From: CAKZNE01 sp040222435
GTDB taxonomy: Bacteria > Bacteroidota > Bacteroidia > Flavobacteriales > Schleiferiaceae
Length of the DNA: 64,000 nt
Direction of reading: 5' to 3'
NCBI GenBank assembly: GCA_965212245.1
Contig: OZ243107.1
Location: 2,604,001 to 2,668,000, forward strand
How positions within the stretch are numbered: position 1 is the first letter of the stretch; every line of letters starts with the position of its first letter. The translations under genes were made by a program, and so were the position numbers. Positions 34,411 to 43,940 of this stretch are shown here, one piece after another. The notes under the pieces were generated by a model. The model was not told the origin of the DNA and searched no databases. It worked only from the letters and a program-made list of their open reading frames with translations.

Positions 34411-35595
34411 TTATAATTCCGGGAAAACAAAACGATGCGCCCGGGCCTGTTCCCGTATAGCGCTTACTATGGCGTTGCCCAACTGCCCTTCTTTCACATC
34501 TTTCTTTTGCGCTATATAGTTTTTACGTTTGATGTTGAGGTTGTGAATTTCCTTTTGAATGATTTCACGCTTTTTAGCATTTTTCTCAATGAAGGCTGAT
34601 TTTTCAGAAGTGTTCATTTTTTTCATTTCAGCCGGGAGGGATTCTTTTTCAACGGCCTCCACATCAAAATCAGCCTTTTTAGAAGCTTCCACCAGATCCC
34701 AGCTTTCTGTCTTATACACATGGCTGCTTTTAGTTACGGCACGTTTCACCTTATTTACCTGGCTGTAGCTTTCTGAGTTAGCATCCTGTTCATACATATT
34801 TTGCATTTTAACACGGCCCTTACTGCCATAGGCCAGGTACGTAGTATTCAAACTATCATTCAAGTTTGCTATACGGTCATCATACGGAGAGGCGATGTAT
34901 TCGGTTTTAGAGTTGTGATCAATGGACATATATTTTCCCCCGCCCAGGCGTGCGGCATCCTGCCAAAAGCCGGATATACCGGCTTTAAAATCACCACAAT
35001 GAATAGTGTTTACCAGCACATCTTTGTTTTTTGCAAACCGGCATACTTCTTTATAATCCACACGGCCTTGCGTAAAGGGCTCGTTGCCGGCTATAAAAAT
35101 CACTTTGTAATCATCCGGGTTCGCATCCCAGTCCAGCTGGTTTAATGATGTTTGAATGGCTTGTCCGCAAAATTCAGAGCCACCGTTGGTAGTTAACTTA
35201 AAGAGCTTTTCAGATATCTCATCCAGATCATCCGTCAGGGAGCTGATCATTTGAATATAGCCTTCACTGGCCGGTAGCCCATCATTACCGTATTGATATA
35301 GCGCTATGTTCAGCTTTGGCTTAGCCCCATCACATTTAGCAATGGCCAGTTCATTTACAATGTTCCACAACTGAGATTTGGCTTGCTCAATAAGCCCTTC
35401 CATGCTGCCACTGGTATCCAATAGTAAAGCCAGTTTAATACTTCTTTGAGAAGGAGGTGGCGCTGGTACAGGATCTGGCGAAATTTGCTGCTGAGCTGAA
35501 GCATGGTTCTGGCAGGCAGTTAAAAATAGCTGACTGACTATTAACAGAGAAGCGATGGTTTTTCGGGCAAGATTTTTAATTGTCATAACATTCAT
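34411..35595 (-). CDS. vWA-domain lipoprotein
   Basis: 394 residues with a lipobox (LFLTAC, Cys 28) and a von Willebrand A domain with an intact MIDAS DxSxS (LALLLDTSGSMEGL, about 54-67) and VIFIAGNEPF. The C-terminal 100 residues are Lys/Glu-rich and helical. Such proteins bind divalent metal and partner proteins in the periplasm or at the surface. It stands alone between the haem operon (convergent) and the TPR kinase (divergent). Partner unknown. Confidence 0.85.
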   Translation of the reverse strand: MNVMTIKNLARKTIASLLIVSQLFLTACQNHASAQQQISPDPVPAPPPSQRSIKLALLLDTSGSMEGLIEQAKSQLWNIVNELAIAKCDGAKPKLNIALYQYGNDGLPASEGYIQMISSLTDDLDEISEKLFKLTTNGGSEFCGQAIQTSLNQLDWDANPDDYKVIFIAGNEPFTQGRVDYKEVCRFAKNKDVLVNTIHCGDFKAGISGFWQDAARLGGGKYMSIDHNSKTEYIASPYDDRIANLNDSLNTTYLAYGSKGRVKMQNMYEQDANSESYSQVNKVKRAVTKSSHVYKTESWDLVEASKKADFDVEAVEKESLPAEMKKMNTSEKSAFIEKNAKKREIIQKEIHNLNIKRKNYIAQKKDVKEGQLGNAIVSAIREQARAHRFVFPEL

Positions 35596-35792
35596 TTTTA
35601 ATGATTTACAAGCTAAGGTAAAAGCGATTTGAAGCTTGTAAAACCTGAACTTGGTTATCTGTCTCTTTCACTTGGTAAACCGGAAACCCGGCTGGGACAA
35701 CTTGCTTTCAAAGCTTGATTTAGGGTGTGTAGCGAGCGTTTTGCTTGGGTAGACATTGCTTAAAAAGGCCGAATATGAGTAGATTAGCCCCA

Positions 35793-37805
35793 ATGAAAAA
35801 AGCCCTGTGCATAGGATATATGCTGATAATGGTAGGTGGTTTTATGCCAGCCTACACGCTGGCTGTTCCCTTAGCTGAACAATTAAAATCTCTGAAAAAG
35901 GAAGACCCTTATCAATATCTGCAACAGGCTCGGGAACTGTATCAGAAGGATGCGTTAAAAGCATTGGATCTGATTGAAAAAGCTATACTTCTTTCATTGG
36001 AACAGGATGAGCCCGGGGTTCAGGCAGAAAGCTATAAGCTGTTGGGGGAGATCAACGAATACCTTAAACAGAATGACCTGGCTGCTTCCAATTATCAGCG
36101 TGCCTTACAGCTTTATAAAAGTCAGAATAATACCGCTGAAGCCCATAAGTTGCACAAACGTTTGGGCGATGCCTATGAGAAAGCAGGCGATAATGAGAAA
36201 GCACTTAAGTATTACAACCTATACCTGCAGTATAAACTTCCTGATCTCAAATCAAAGTACTCATCTCCTTCCCGTGGCACCACCTCTAAAATGCAGCGTG
36301 ATCGTAATCAGTTAAACGAAGTGGAGGAGGTGAGGCTTAAGATATCTGAAATATATGCCCGGCAAAAAGATTTTGGAAATGCACTGAACTCATTAAATGA
36401 TGCAGCATCAAATGTAGATACGTTGCAAGACCCCCGTAAGAAGATCATTATCAATGAAAAAATAGGGGATGTGTATGTAGAGCAGGACCGGGATGAAGAG
36501 GCTGTGAATATGTACAATCAGAATATCCGAATGGCAGAAGAATTGGATGAGCCGGAGGAAATAGGTCGCGCCAATGATAAAATAGCCCGTATATATGCTG
36601 AAAACAGACGTTTGGATGATGCACTTAGCTTACGTGAAAGGTCTATTGAAATTTACAACCTGAGCGGTGATACAACCCTGCTGGCCAGGGAATACCTAGA
36701 ACGCGGAAAAATAGAGAATGAACTCAATCAGATGCTCTCTGCGCAGAAGTCGCTGGAAGTCGCCTTAAAGCTGGCTCAGGCTTCAGGACAAAAACAAACC
36801 GAACGCGAAGCCTATCGTGAAATCTCCACACTGGCTGAAAAGCAGGGGCGTTCCGGAATAGCTCTTACCTATTATAAAAACTATGTATCGCTGCAGGACT
36901 CGGCTTTTCGGGAACGTCAGAAAGAACTGGAAGCTGAGCTGGAATTAAATAAGTCTTTTAACCAGCAACAACAACGCATAGAGTTGCTGGAAAAAAACGA
37001 TGATCTCAATCGTAAAACCATTCAGATTCTCCGTGAGAATGAAAACCTGGCCCGGGAGAATATGACCAATCAACGATTGCTCATCTATGGCCTGCTTGCG
37101 GGTATACTGGCTTTGGTGGTAACAGGTTACCTGATGTATAAGAATATGCAGCAAAAAAAGATCGCTAACCAATTGCTGGCTCTTAAATCATTACGCTCAC
37201 AAATGAACCCCCATTTTATATTTAATGCCCTTAACTCGGTGAACCATTATATTTCGCAGAAGGATGAACGTTCAGCTAATAAATATTTATCCGATTTCAG
37301 CCGTTTGATGCGGGCCGTACTGGAACATTCGCAAAAGGATTTTATCAGCCTGCAAAAAGAAACAGAGATCATAGCTCTTTACCTTAAGCTGGAAAATGAC
37401 CGCTTTAGAGATAAGTTTGACTTTGAACTAAAAGTAGATGAGGAGCTGGATCAGGACCATATCTGGTTACCACCTATGTTGGTGCAGCCCTTTGTGGAAA
37501 ATGCAGTGTGGCATGGGCTCCGCTACCGGGAGGGAAAAGGCTTGCTACAGGTGCATTTCAAGTATCAAAATGAACAATTGGTTATACAGATAGAAGACAA
37601 TGGTATTGGCAGAGAAGAGTCTGCCCGTTTGAAAACACAAAACCAACAAAAGAATGTATCCACGGGTATGAGCAATATTGAAAATCGCCTGCAGATTATT
37701 AATGATATGTTCCGTACTGCCATTCAAATGGAAATCATAGATCTTCCTGCCCATAGTGGTACCCGGGTGATTTTGCGTATGCCTTTAAAGCAGAACATAT
37801 CATGA
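35793..37805 (+). CDS. TPR sensor histidine kinase (LytS-like core)
   Basis: 670 residues from the ATG at 35793, which directly precedes a signal peptide (MKKALCIGYMLIMVGGFMPA); an ATG at 35775 is also possible. It has about eight TPR repeats (about 35-385), a coiled coil, one membrane helix (about 425-445) and a His_kinase domain with H474 (MNPHFIFNALNSVNHYIS), QPFVENAVWHG and IEDNGIG. The regulator gene starts 4 bp before its stop (ATGA overlap). The TPR input differs from the propeller kinase at 22918-25881. Confidence 0.92.
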   Translation: MKKALCIGYMLIMVGGFMPAYTLAVPLAEQLKSLKKEDPYQYLQQARELYQKDALKALDLIEKAILLSLEQDEPGVQAESYKLLGEINEYLKQNDLAASNYQRALQLYKSQNNTAEAHKLHKRLGDAYEKAGDNEKALKYYNLYLQYKLPDLKSKYSSPSRGTTSKMQRDRNQLNEVEEVRLKISEIYARQKDFGNALNSLNDAASNVDTLQDPRKKIIINEKIGDVYVEQDRDEEAVNMYNQNIRMAEELDEPEEIGRANDKIARIYAENRRLDDALSLRERSIEIYNLSGDTTLLAREYLERGKIENELNQMLSAQKSLEVALKLAQASGQKQTEREAYREISTLAEKQGRSGIALTYYKNYVSLQDSAFRERQKELEAELELNKSFNQQQQRIELLEKNDDLNRKTIQILRENENLARENMTNQRLLIYGLLAGILALVVTGYLMYKNMQQKKIANQLLALKSLRSQMNPHFIFNALNSVNHYISQKDERSANKYLSDFSRLMRAVLEHSQKDFISLQKETEIIALYLKLENDRFRDKFDFELKVDEELDQDHIWLPPMLVQPFVENAVWHGLRYREGKGLLQVHFKYQNEQLVIQIEDNGIGREESARLKTQNQQKNVSTGMSNIENRLQIINDMFRTAIQMEIIDLPAHSGTRVILRMPLKQNIS

Positions 37806-38557
37806 AATTAAGGGCTATTATAGTAGAAGATGAAAGAGCCAGCCGTGAGACACTAGCCAGTTATCTGGCACGCTATTGCCCGGAAGTAGAGGTGTGTGGT
37901 ATGGCAAACGCGGTTAAACCTGCTTTGGACCTTATTCGTAAACAACAACCAGCCCTGGTTTTCCTGGACATTGAGATGCCCTTCGGAAACGGGTTTGATT
38001 TATTGGAGCAGGTAGAGCACATTGATTTTGACACCATTTTTATAACCGCCTTTAGTGAGTATGCCCTAAAAGCCATTCAGGTAAGTGCTGCACATTACCT
38101 GCTTAAACCCGTGGATATTGATGAGCTGATAAGTGCTGTGCAGAAAGTAGTTGAAAGCCGCAAAAAGGAACAGCAATTTCTGCATACCCGGATACTGGTG
38201 GAGAATGTTCAACTGGAAAACCGGCAATTGCATAAGGTGGTACTACCGGCTATGGACGGTTTTGAAGTAATACGTATGAAAGATATAATACGCTGTGAAG
38301 CTGCGGATAACTTTACTGAGTTTCACTTGCTAAGCGGAGCTAAAAAACTGATATGCCGTAGTCTTAAACATTATGAAGAGCTATTCCGGGATTTTGATTT
38401 TATTCGTATTCACAAATCACACCTGATCAACCGGCACTACGTGAGCCGCTACCGCAAGGGAAAAGGAGGAACGGTAGAAATGAGTAATGGCCATCAGGTA
38501 GAGGTTAGTGCCTTACGCAAACAAGAGTTCCTGGCGCATTTTTCAGATCTCAAATAA
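37802..38557 (+). CDS. LytTR-type response regulator
   Basis: 251 residues: receiver domain (EDERASRE, phospho-acceptor Asp in VFLDIEMPFGNG, lysine in YLLKPVDIDE) and a LytTR domain (MKDIIRCEAADNFTEFHLLS, RIHKSHLINRHYVSRYRKGK). It is coupled to the TPR kinase by a 4-bp overlap. It is the second LytTR pair in the window; the two regulators differ enough to expect different target sites. A DUF4105 gene follows 25 bp later and may be co-transcribed. Confidence 0.93.
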   Translation: MKLRAIIVEDERASRETLASYLARYCPEVEVCGMANAVKPALDLIRKQQPALVFLDIEMPFGNGFDLLEQVEHIDFDTIFITAFSEYALKAIQVSAAHYLLKPVDIDELISAVQKVVESRKKEQQFLHTRILVENVQLENRQLHKVVLPAMDGFEVIRMKDIIRCEAADNFTEFHLLSGAKKLICRSLKHYEELFRDFDFIRIHKSHLINRHYVSRYRKGKGGTVEMSNGHQVEVSALRKQEFLAHFSDLK

Positions 38558-38582
38558 GTCCTGCACATTGTATATTCACATT

Positions 38583-39746
38583 ATGAAAAAAGCATTCTGG
38601 CTTCTCATAGTATTACCCTTTTTCAGCAGTGCCCAATGGCAGCTTTCGCCAAAAGCCCAAATTCATGTAGTTAGCTGTGGCCCTTACCAGGGAGAATTGT
38701 ATTCAGCTTTTGGGCATAGTGCCATACGGGTTTATGACCCTGTTAACGGGATTGATTTTTTATATAACTACGGAGTTTTTGATTACGATCAACCTAATTT
38801 CTACCTCAATTTTGCCCGGGGATTTCTCAATTATCAGCTTAATATTTCCACTTATAATCAGTTCAGGGCGTACTACATTCAGCAAGATCGTTTTATCCAT
38901 GAACAGGTGTTAAACCTTCGTTTGACGGAGAAACAAGAGTTGTTTGATTTTTTACAGTGGAATGCAAAGCCAGAGCATAAATTCTACTCCTATGATTATT
39001 TTTACGATAACTGTGCCACCCGTATCCGGGACGCACTGGTAAATGTTTTTGGCGACCAGCTGGTATTTGAAGGCGATTATATCACCTCGGATTACACCAT
39101 TCGCGACCTCTGCGATATTTACCTCCAATACCAGCCCTGGGGTGATTTGGGAATAGATTTGTGCCTGGGTCTGCCCATGGATAAAAAGGCTACGCCTTAC
39201 GAGTATATGTTTCTGCCGGATTACCTGGAAAGTGGATTAAACCATGCTTATATTTTCCGTAACGGACAAAAGGTGCCGTTGGTAGAAAAAACCATTGAAA
39301 CTTACCAAAGCCTTAATTCATCAAAACCCTATACCTTTTTTACACCGCTGGTAATGACCAGCTTGCTTTTAGTATTGGGTTTACTGATCACGTACTGGTC
39401 TTTGCGTAAAAAGAGAACAGTTTATTGGTTTGACGCTCTTCTAATGAGCGTGGCAGGACTGCTGGGCTGGCTCCTGTTACTTTTGTGGCTGGCTACCAAT
39501 CATACAGCAGCGGCCCAAAATTTTAATCTGTTATGGGCTATACCACTTTACTTTCCCATGGCTTTATTTTTATTGAAACAAAAGAAGCCTGGTTTTTTGA
39601 AGGGCTTTTTCCGGTTTACGCTTTTTCTTCATGTGATTACTCTGGTGCTATGGCCCTGGTGGCCACAGGATTTGCATGAAGCCTGGATACCTATGGTTAT
39701 TTTGCTGGGTATAAGATCGTATAGTATTCAGCGTAAGCTGAAATAA
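38583..39746 (+). CDS. DUF4105 exported membrane protein
   Basis: 387 residues from the ATG at 38583, giving a signal peptide (MKKAFWLLIVLPFFSSAQ); the longer frame from 38508 overlaps the regulator. Residues about 25-240 match the DUF4105 periplasmic domain (CGPYQGELYSAFGHSAIRVY, NYGVFDYDQPNFYLNFARGF, SYDYFYDNCATRIRDAL), with invariant His and Cys resembling a papain-like catalytic layout. The C-terminus has four or five membrane helices. The same domain occurs in the N-terminal part of Lnb lipoprotein N-acyltransferases, but function here is unproved. It is downstream of the LytTR pair. Confidence 0.85.
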   Translation: MKKAFWLLIVLPFFSSAQWQLSPKAQIHVVSCGPYQGELYSAFGHSAIRVYDPVNGIDFLYNYGVFDYDQPNFYLNFARGFLNYQLNISTYNQFRAYYIQQDRFIHEQVLNLRLTEKQELFDFLQWNAKPEHKFYSYDYFYDNCATRIRDALVNVFGDQLVFEGDYITSDYTIRDLCDIYLQYQPWGDLGIDLCLGLPMDKKATPYEYMFLPDYLESGLNHAYIFRNGQKVPLVEKTIETYQSLNSSKPYTFFTPLVMTSLLLVLGLLITYWSLRKKRTVYWFDALLMSVAGLLGWLLLLLWLATNHTAAAQNFNLLWAIPLYFPMALFLLKQKKPGFLKGFFRFTLFLHVITLVLWPWWPQDLHEAWIPMVILLGIRSYSIQRKLK

Positions 39747-39749
39747 GAA

Positions 39750-40085
39750 TTAGAATCTTGCACAGGGTGTACAACGGTTGGTTTGTGGCATCAGCATCAA
39801 CCTCCCAACCGGAATAGGTTGATTACAACGTATACACAATCCAAAACCCGGTTTATCCAGGGCTTCAAAGTTATGCCTTAGCCTGATCAGCTTTTGGTGG
39901 TTCTGCCGTAAGGCGGCTTCATTTACACTGCGGTTATTAATAGCGTCCATGCGCGATACCCGCCCGATGGCATTTTCCGGAGCAATAGGCTTAGTGAGCT
40001 CCTCCAGTTCGCTAATAGCCAATTCAGTCTTTTGGATGGCTTTTTCTACGGTTAAGCGATAGCTTTCTTTCTCTTCATCCGTCAT
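39750..40085 (-). CDS. DksA/TraR-type C4 zinc-finger protein
   Basis: 111 residues: an N-terminal helical coiled coil and a C-terminal zinc finger with C84, C87, C105 and C108 (GLCIRCNQPIPVGRL). The family binds the RNA polymerase secondary channel or other proteins. The acidic DxxDxA tip typical of E. coli DksA is not clear. It converges with the DUF4105 gene (3 bp between stops) and is divergent from GAPDH. Confidence 0.88.
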   Translation of the reverse strand: MTDEEKESYRLTVEKAIQKTELAISELEELTKPIAPENAIGRVSRMDAINNRSVNEAALRQNHQKLIRLRHNFEALDKPGFGLCIRCNQPIPVGRLMLMPQTNRCTPCARF

Positions 40086-40120
40086 GGCAATAGATGATTA
40101 AATATTAAAGAGGCTCTTTA

Positions 40121-40128
40121 TACCTTCG
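40121..40128 (+). promoter_or_regulatory. -7-like element just before gap
   Basis: TACCTTCG differs by one base from TAnnTTTG and ends 6 bp before the gap start codon, which would give a very short or leaderless transcript. No matching -33 element is clear. Confidence 0.3.
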
Positions 40129-40134
40129 CAATCT

Positions 40135-41136
40135 ATGGAAAAGATCAGAATTGGTATCAATGGTTTCGGACGTATAGGGCGTTCACTTACCCGCGTTATC
40201 CGAAAATATCCTTCTATTGAGCTGGTGCTTGTGAATGATTTAGCCACCACTGTAAACCTGGCACACCTGCTTAAGTATGATACCGTACACGGTCATTTTC
40301 CGGATGAGGTGAGCGTTTACAATGATCATCTTCGGGTTGGAGAACAGGAAGTGCAGGTATGGCATGAAAAAAATCCGGCTGATATTCCCTGGAATAGCCT
40401 TGGAGTAGATGTAGTGGTTGAGGCCACAGGTCGCTTTAAAAACCAGAGCATGTCCATGCCTCATATAGTAAGCGGTGGTGCACGTAAAGTGATTATCTCT
40501 GCCCCACCCACCGATGATACCAAGACTATTGTTCTCGGAGCCAATGACCATGAGTTGGAAGATCGTGACCTGATTGTGTCCAACGCTTCCTGTACCACTA
40601 ATTCAGTAGCCCCGCTTCTTAAGGTTGTTGATGAAGTTTGCGGTGTGGAGCATGCCTATATTACTACTGTGCACAGCTATACCACGGATCAGCAATTACA
40701 GGATGGGCCGCATAAGGATTTCCGCAGGGGCCGTGCGGCTGCTGAGAGTATTGTACCCACTACTACCGGAGCGGCTAAAGCGATTACCCGTATTTATCCT
40801 GAACTGGAGGGTAGAATAGGAGGAGCTGGTATCCGGGTTCCGGTACCGGATGGCAGTCTTACGGATATGACGATTACAGTAAAAAAGAAAACCACGGTTG
40901 AGGAGATCAACCGCGCCTTCAAAAAAGCATCGGAAACCGGCCCGTTTAAAGGATACCTTGGGTATACAGCTGACCCTATTGTATCGCGTGATGTAATTGG
41001 AAGCCCTTATTCATGCTTGTTTGATGAAGGCCTTACCTCGGTTTTAGGACCCATGGTAAAGGTGGTGGGCTGGTATGATAATGAAATGGGCTATAGTCAT
41101 CGCCTGGCTGATCTGATCCTGAAAATGATGAAGTAA
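40135..41136 (+). CDS. gap: Glyceraldehyde-3-phosphate dehydrogenase, type I
   Basis: 333 residues, a normal length. NAD-binding GINGFGRIGRS and D35 (VLVNDL), which favours NAD over NADP; catalytic C153 in SNASCTTN and base His in TTVHSYTTDQ; substrate-binding GRAAAESIVPTTTGAAKA. It oxidises glyceraldehyde 3-phosphate to 1,3-bisphosphoglycerate in glycolysis or runs in reverse. It is monocistronic and ends at a strong bidirectional terminator. Confidence 0.97.
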   Translation: MEKIRIGINGFGRIGRSLTRVIRKYPSIELVLVNDLATTVNLAHLLKYDTVHGHFPDEVSVYNDHLRVGEQEVQVWHEKNPADIPWNSLGVDVVVEATGRFKNQSMSMPHIVSGGARKVIISAPPTDDTKTIVLGANDHELEDRDLIVSNASCTTNSVAPLLKVVDEVCGVEHAYITTVHSYTTDQQLQDGPHKDFRRGRAAAESIVPTTTGAAKAITRIYPELEGRIGGAGIRVPVPDGSLTDMTITVKKKTTVEEINRAFKKASETGPFKGYLGYTADPIVSRDVIGSPYSCLFDEGLTSVLGPMVKVVGWYDNEMGYSHRLADLILKMMK

Positions 41137-41167
41137 TTAAGGTGTCATTTCCTTTCGGAAAGAATAG

Positions 41168-41210
41168 AAAACACAAAAGCTGGTGATAGATTTCACCGGC
41201 TTTTGTGTTT
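41168..41210. terminator. Strong bidirectional terminator after gap
   Basis: An 18-bp stem with a single T-G wobble (left arm begins AAACACAAAAGC, right arm ends CTTTTGTGTTT) and 6-nt loop lies between convergent gap and the TlpA-like gene, with T-runs on both strands. Confidence 0.88.
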
Positions 41211-41231
41211 TGAATATTTTAAGAGTCTTAT

Positions 41232-42419
41232 CTAAGAACCTAACACTTCTTTAAGCTTGGCTTCCAATTGAGGGCCACGCAATTCTGTGGCAATGATCTT
41301 TCCTTCACGGTCTATCAATACGGTAAAAGGTATACCGGTAAAACCAAACTTACGCACTACTGAACTACTCCAGCCTTGCAGGTCACTCACGTGGTTCTCC
41401 CATACCAGACCGTCATCTTCAATAGCTTTGGTCCAGTCTTCCTTGGGGTTGGGTTGTTGTGGCAAACCGTCCAGTGAAACACTGAATACGTCAAAACCTT
41501 TTCCCTTGTACGCATTGTACATACGCACCAGGTTAGGATTTTCCATGCGGCAGGGACGACACCATCCGGCCCAGAAATCTATCAATACCACCTTTCCTTT
41601 AAGGTCCGCTAAACTATGAGTGGTTCCGTCAGGGCCCGGCATTTCAATATTAGGTACTTCTTTACCAGGCTGAAGGTTTTCTTTAACCTTTTCCATTTCA
41701 GCCTGCATAGCCATGGCTTCTCTGAGTTTAGCTACACGTTCTGTAAAGAAAATCACATGGTCACTATTGGGATATTTTTCTTCCAAAGCAGCTAATACCT
41801 TTTCGTAATACTCCATATCATCCATAGGGGTGATAAGCGGTGTGCGACCCATACTTTGTGATAACAGGAATAGATTGGTCATACTACCCGGATTCTCATC
41901 AATCATAGCTTTAAGTTCCTCGCTGGTTTCTTCTGCTACAAATTTGCGTATGGAATCGGATTTCATACGCACCTGAATGAAATTAGTACTATCCATGGAA
42001 CTCTGATTGATGGAGTCCAAACGGTCAATACGGTCCATAGCATCACGCATCAGGTTATTTACCTTCATCATGCGTTCAGAACCTTCACTGCCACTAACGG
42101 TATAATTACGATCCCCGCTTTTTCCGGTAATTTCAATCTCTACTTTTTCACCGGATTCCACAAAGAGAGGAAAACGGAAGCGATCTGATGTGCCAATGGC
42201 GTAAAAACCAGCAACACTATCGTTGGTAATGATATAGTTGAATTTTGAATCCGTTACAGCCAGTGTATCCAGTGCTTTTTCTTCTTGTGGAGTAAGCATG
42301 GAAATAAAGATTTGCTCACTGTCTTCTACTGTACCGGAAACTTTGGTTTTACCGCCATCACTGTTACAAGCGGTAATTGAGAGGATGGAAAGAGCTACAA
42401 ATAAGTTTTTGACTTTCAT
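41232..42419 (-). CDS. TlpA-like thiol-disulfide lipoprotein with DUF4369-like domain
   Basis: 395 residues. Lipobox (LSITAC, Cys 18), an N-terminal DUF4369-like beta domain (about 25-120), a helical linker (about 120-245) and a thioredoxin fold (about 250-395) with the active site WCRPC (GWCRPCRMENP) and the cis-Pro loop GIPFTVLIDREGK. It likely reduces periplasmic disulfides, for example during cytochrome c maturation. It is the last gene of the packed minus-strand run, 12 bp after gatB. Confidence 0.9.
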   Translation of the reverse strand: MKVKNLFVALSILSITACNSDGGKTKVSGTVEDSEQIFISMLTPQEEKALDTLAVTDSKFNYIITNDSVAGFYAIGTSDRFRFPLFVESGEKVEIEITGKSGDRNYTVSGSEGSERMMKVNNLMRDAMDRIDRLDSINQSSMDSTNFIQVRMKSDSIRKFVAEETSEELKAMIDENPGSMTNLFLLSQSMGRTPLITPMDDMEYYEKVLAALEEKYPNSDHVIFFTERVAKLREAMAMQAEMEKVKENLQPGKEVPNIEMPGPDGTTHSLADLKGKVVLIDFWAGWCRPCRMENPNLVRMYNAYKGKGFDVFSVSLDGLPQQPNPKEDWTKAIEDDGLVWENHVSDLQGWSSSVVRKFGFTGIPFTVLIDREGKIIATELRGPQLEAKLKEVLGS

Positions 42420-42430
42420 AGGGGGTGTAA

Positions 42431-43882
42431 TTATTTTTCTAATTCTTGTTGCACCAGTTTACTGGTTACTTTCGGGTCGGCCTTGCCTTGGGAAAGCTTC
42501 ATCACTTCTCCCATAAACAAACCTAATAAGCCTTTTTTACCGGCTTTATATTCTTCTACTTTCTCAGGGTATTTTGCCAAAGCTTTTTTCACATGCTCCA
42601 TAAGAGCTCCCGTATCACTTTCCTGTATGAGATTCATATTGCGCGCCAGTTCTTCGGGATCCTGTTCCGGGTTTTCAATAAGGGCCTTGAACATTTCACC
42701 GGAAGCAGCAGAGTTGCTCACCTTGCCTTCATCCACCATATCAATAAGCTGGGCTATTTTGGCAGCCGGGATAGGGAAGTTACTGATATGCATAGCCTGA
42801 TCGTTCAGGTACGACTTAACAGACCCCATAATCCAGTTGGCTGCAGCTTTATAGTTGGCCGTATACTCAATAAGCTCTTCAAAATAAAGGGCTACTTCTT
42901 TGCTCTCCGTTAAAAGGGAGGCATCATATTCATTAAGCCCCAGTTTGCGATACTTGGCAAATAACTCTTTGGGAAGTGGTGGAAGAGACTGTTTTATGCT
43001 TGCAATATAGGCGGGCCGAACAATAACCGGCTGCAGGTCTGGTTCAGGGAAGTAGCGGTAATCATGTGCATCTTCCTTAGCTCTTAATACCATAGTACTG
43101 CCACGGGCTGCATCAAAAGTGCGGGTTTGTTGCACAACGGTGCCTCCGTCTTCAATCAGCTCAACCTGGCGTTTAATTTCATAATCAATAGCCTTTTGTA
43201 CGTTGCGGAAGGAGTTCATATTCTTCACTTCCACCTTAGTACCAAACTTCTCACGGCCTATTGGACGAACGGAAATATTGACATCACAGCGCAGGCTGCC
43301 TTCTTCCATATTGCCATCGGAAATATCCAGGTAGCGCACCAGTTTCCTCATTTCAGAGAGGTAACTATAGGCTTCCTGCCCACTGCGGAATTCGGGCTCA
43401 CTTACTATTTCTAAGAGGGCAACCCCGGCACGGTTCAAGTCAATCAGAGTATGGAAGGGGTCAATATCATGAATACTTTTTCCGGAATCCTCCTCCATGT
43501 GTATCCGTGTCAGGTGAATCTTTTTGTCCCTTCCTTTTGCGTCTTTGATGTCCACATAACCACCGGTACAAATGGGAGTAGTGTCCTGCGTAATCTGATA
43601 ACCTTTAGGCAGGTCAGCATAAAAGTAATTCTTGCGGGCATACTCATTGCGCTCACGGATAGTACAATCACAGGCTATGCCCAGGCGCACGGCATATTCA
43701 ATTACTTTCTCATTTACACGGGGAAGGGTGCCGGGATGTCCCAGCGAAATCATATTCACCTGAGTATTGGGCATTGCTCCGTATTCGGTAGCATCACTAC
43801 TGTAAGCCTTGCTCAGTGTATTTAGCTGAACGTGTATTTCAAGACCGATAACCGGTTCGTATTTTTTAAGGATATCTTCCAT
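42431..43882 (-). CDS. gatB: Asp-tRNA(Asn)/Glu-tRNA(Gln) amidotransferase subunit B
   Basis: 483 residues from the ATG at 43880-43882, matching the family start (MEDILKKYEPVIGLEIHVQL); a longer frame to 43921 is less likely. Signatures: EYARKNYFYADLPKGYQITQ, GVALLEIVSEPEFRSG, GSLRCDVNISVRP, and a C-terminal YqeY-like tail. GatB binds and phosphorylates the mischarged tRNA in the GatCAB complex; gatA and gatC are not in this window. It is co-directional with lpxK. Confidence 0.96.
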   Translation of the reverse strand: MEDILKKYEPVIGLEIHVQLNTLSKAYSSDATEYGAMPNTQVNMISLGHPGTLPRVNEKVIEYAVRLGIACDCTIRERNEYARKNYFYADLPKGYQITQDTTPICTGGYVDIKDAKGRDKKIHLTRIHMEEDSGKSIHDIDPFHTLIDLNRAGVALLEIVSEPEFRSGQEAYSYLSEMRKLVRYLDISDGNMEEGSLRCDVNISVRPIGREKFGTKVEVKNMNSFRNVQKAIDYEIKRQVELIEDGGTVVQQTRTFDAARGSTMVLRAKEDAHDYRYFPEPDLQPVIVRPAYIASIKQSLPPLPKELFAKYRKLGLNEYDASLLTESKEVALYFEELIEYTANYKAAANWIMGSVKSYLNDQAMHISNFPIPAAKIAQLIDMVDEGKVSNSAASGEMFKALIENPEQDPEELARNMNLIQESDTGALMEHVKKALAKYPEKVEEYKAGKKGLLGLFMGEVMKLSQGKADPKVTSKLVQQELEK

Positions 43883-43940
43883 GCGCCCTTTTACATTGGC
43901 TTGCAAAGAAACAAAATACACAGCGGATTACCTTACAGGC

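Noticed and set aside
43127..43825. Long antisense open frames inside gatB
   Set aside because: They have no plausible start context or family signatures and lie opposite a strongly conserved essential gene; treated as chance frames.
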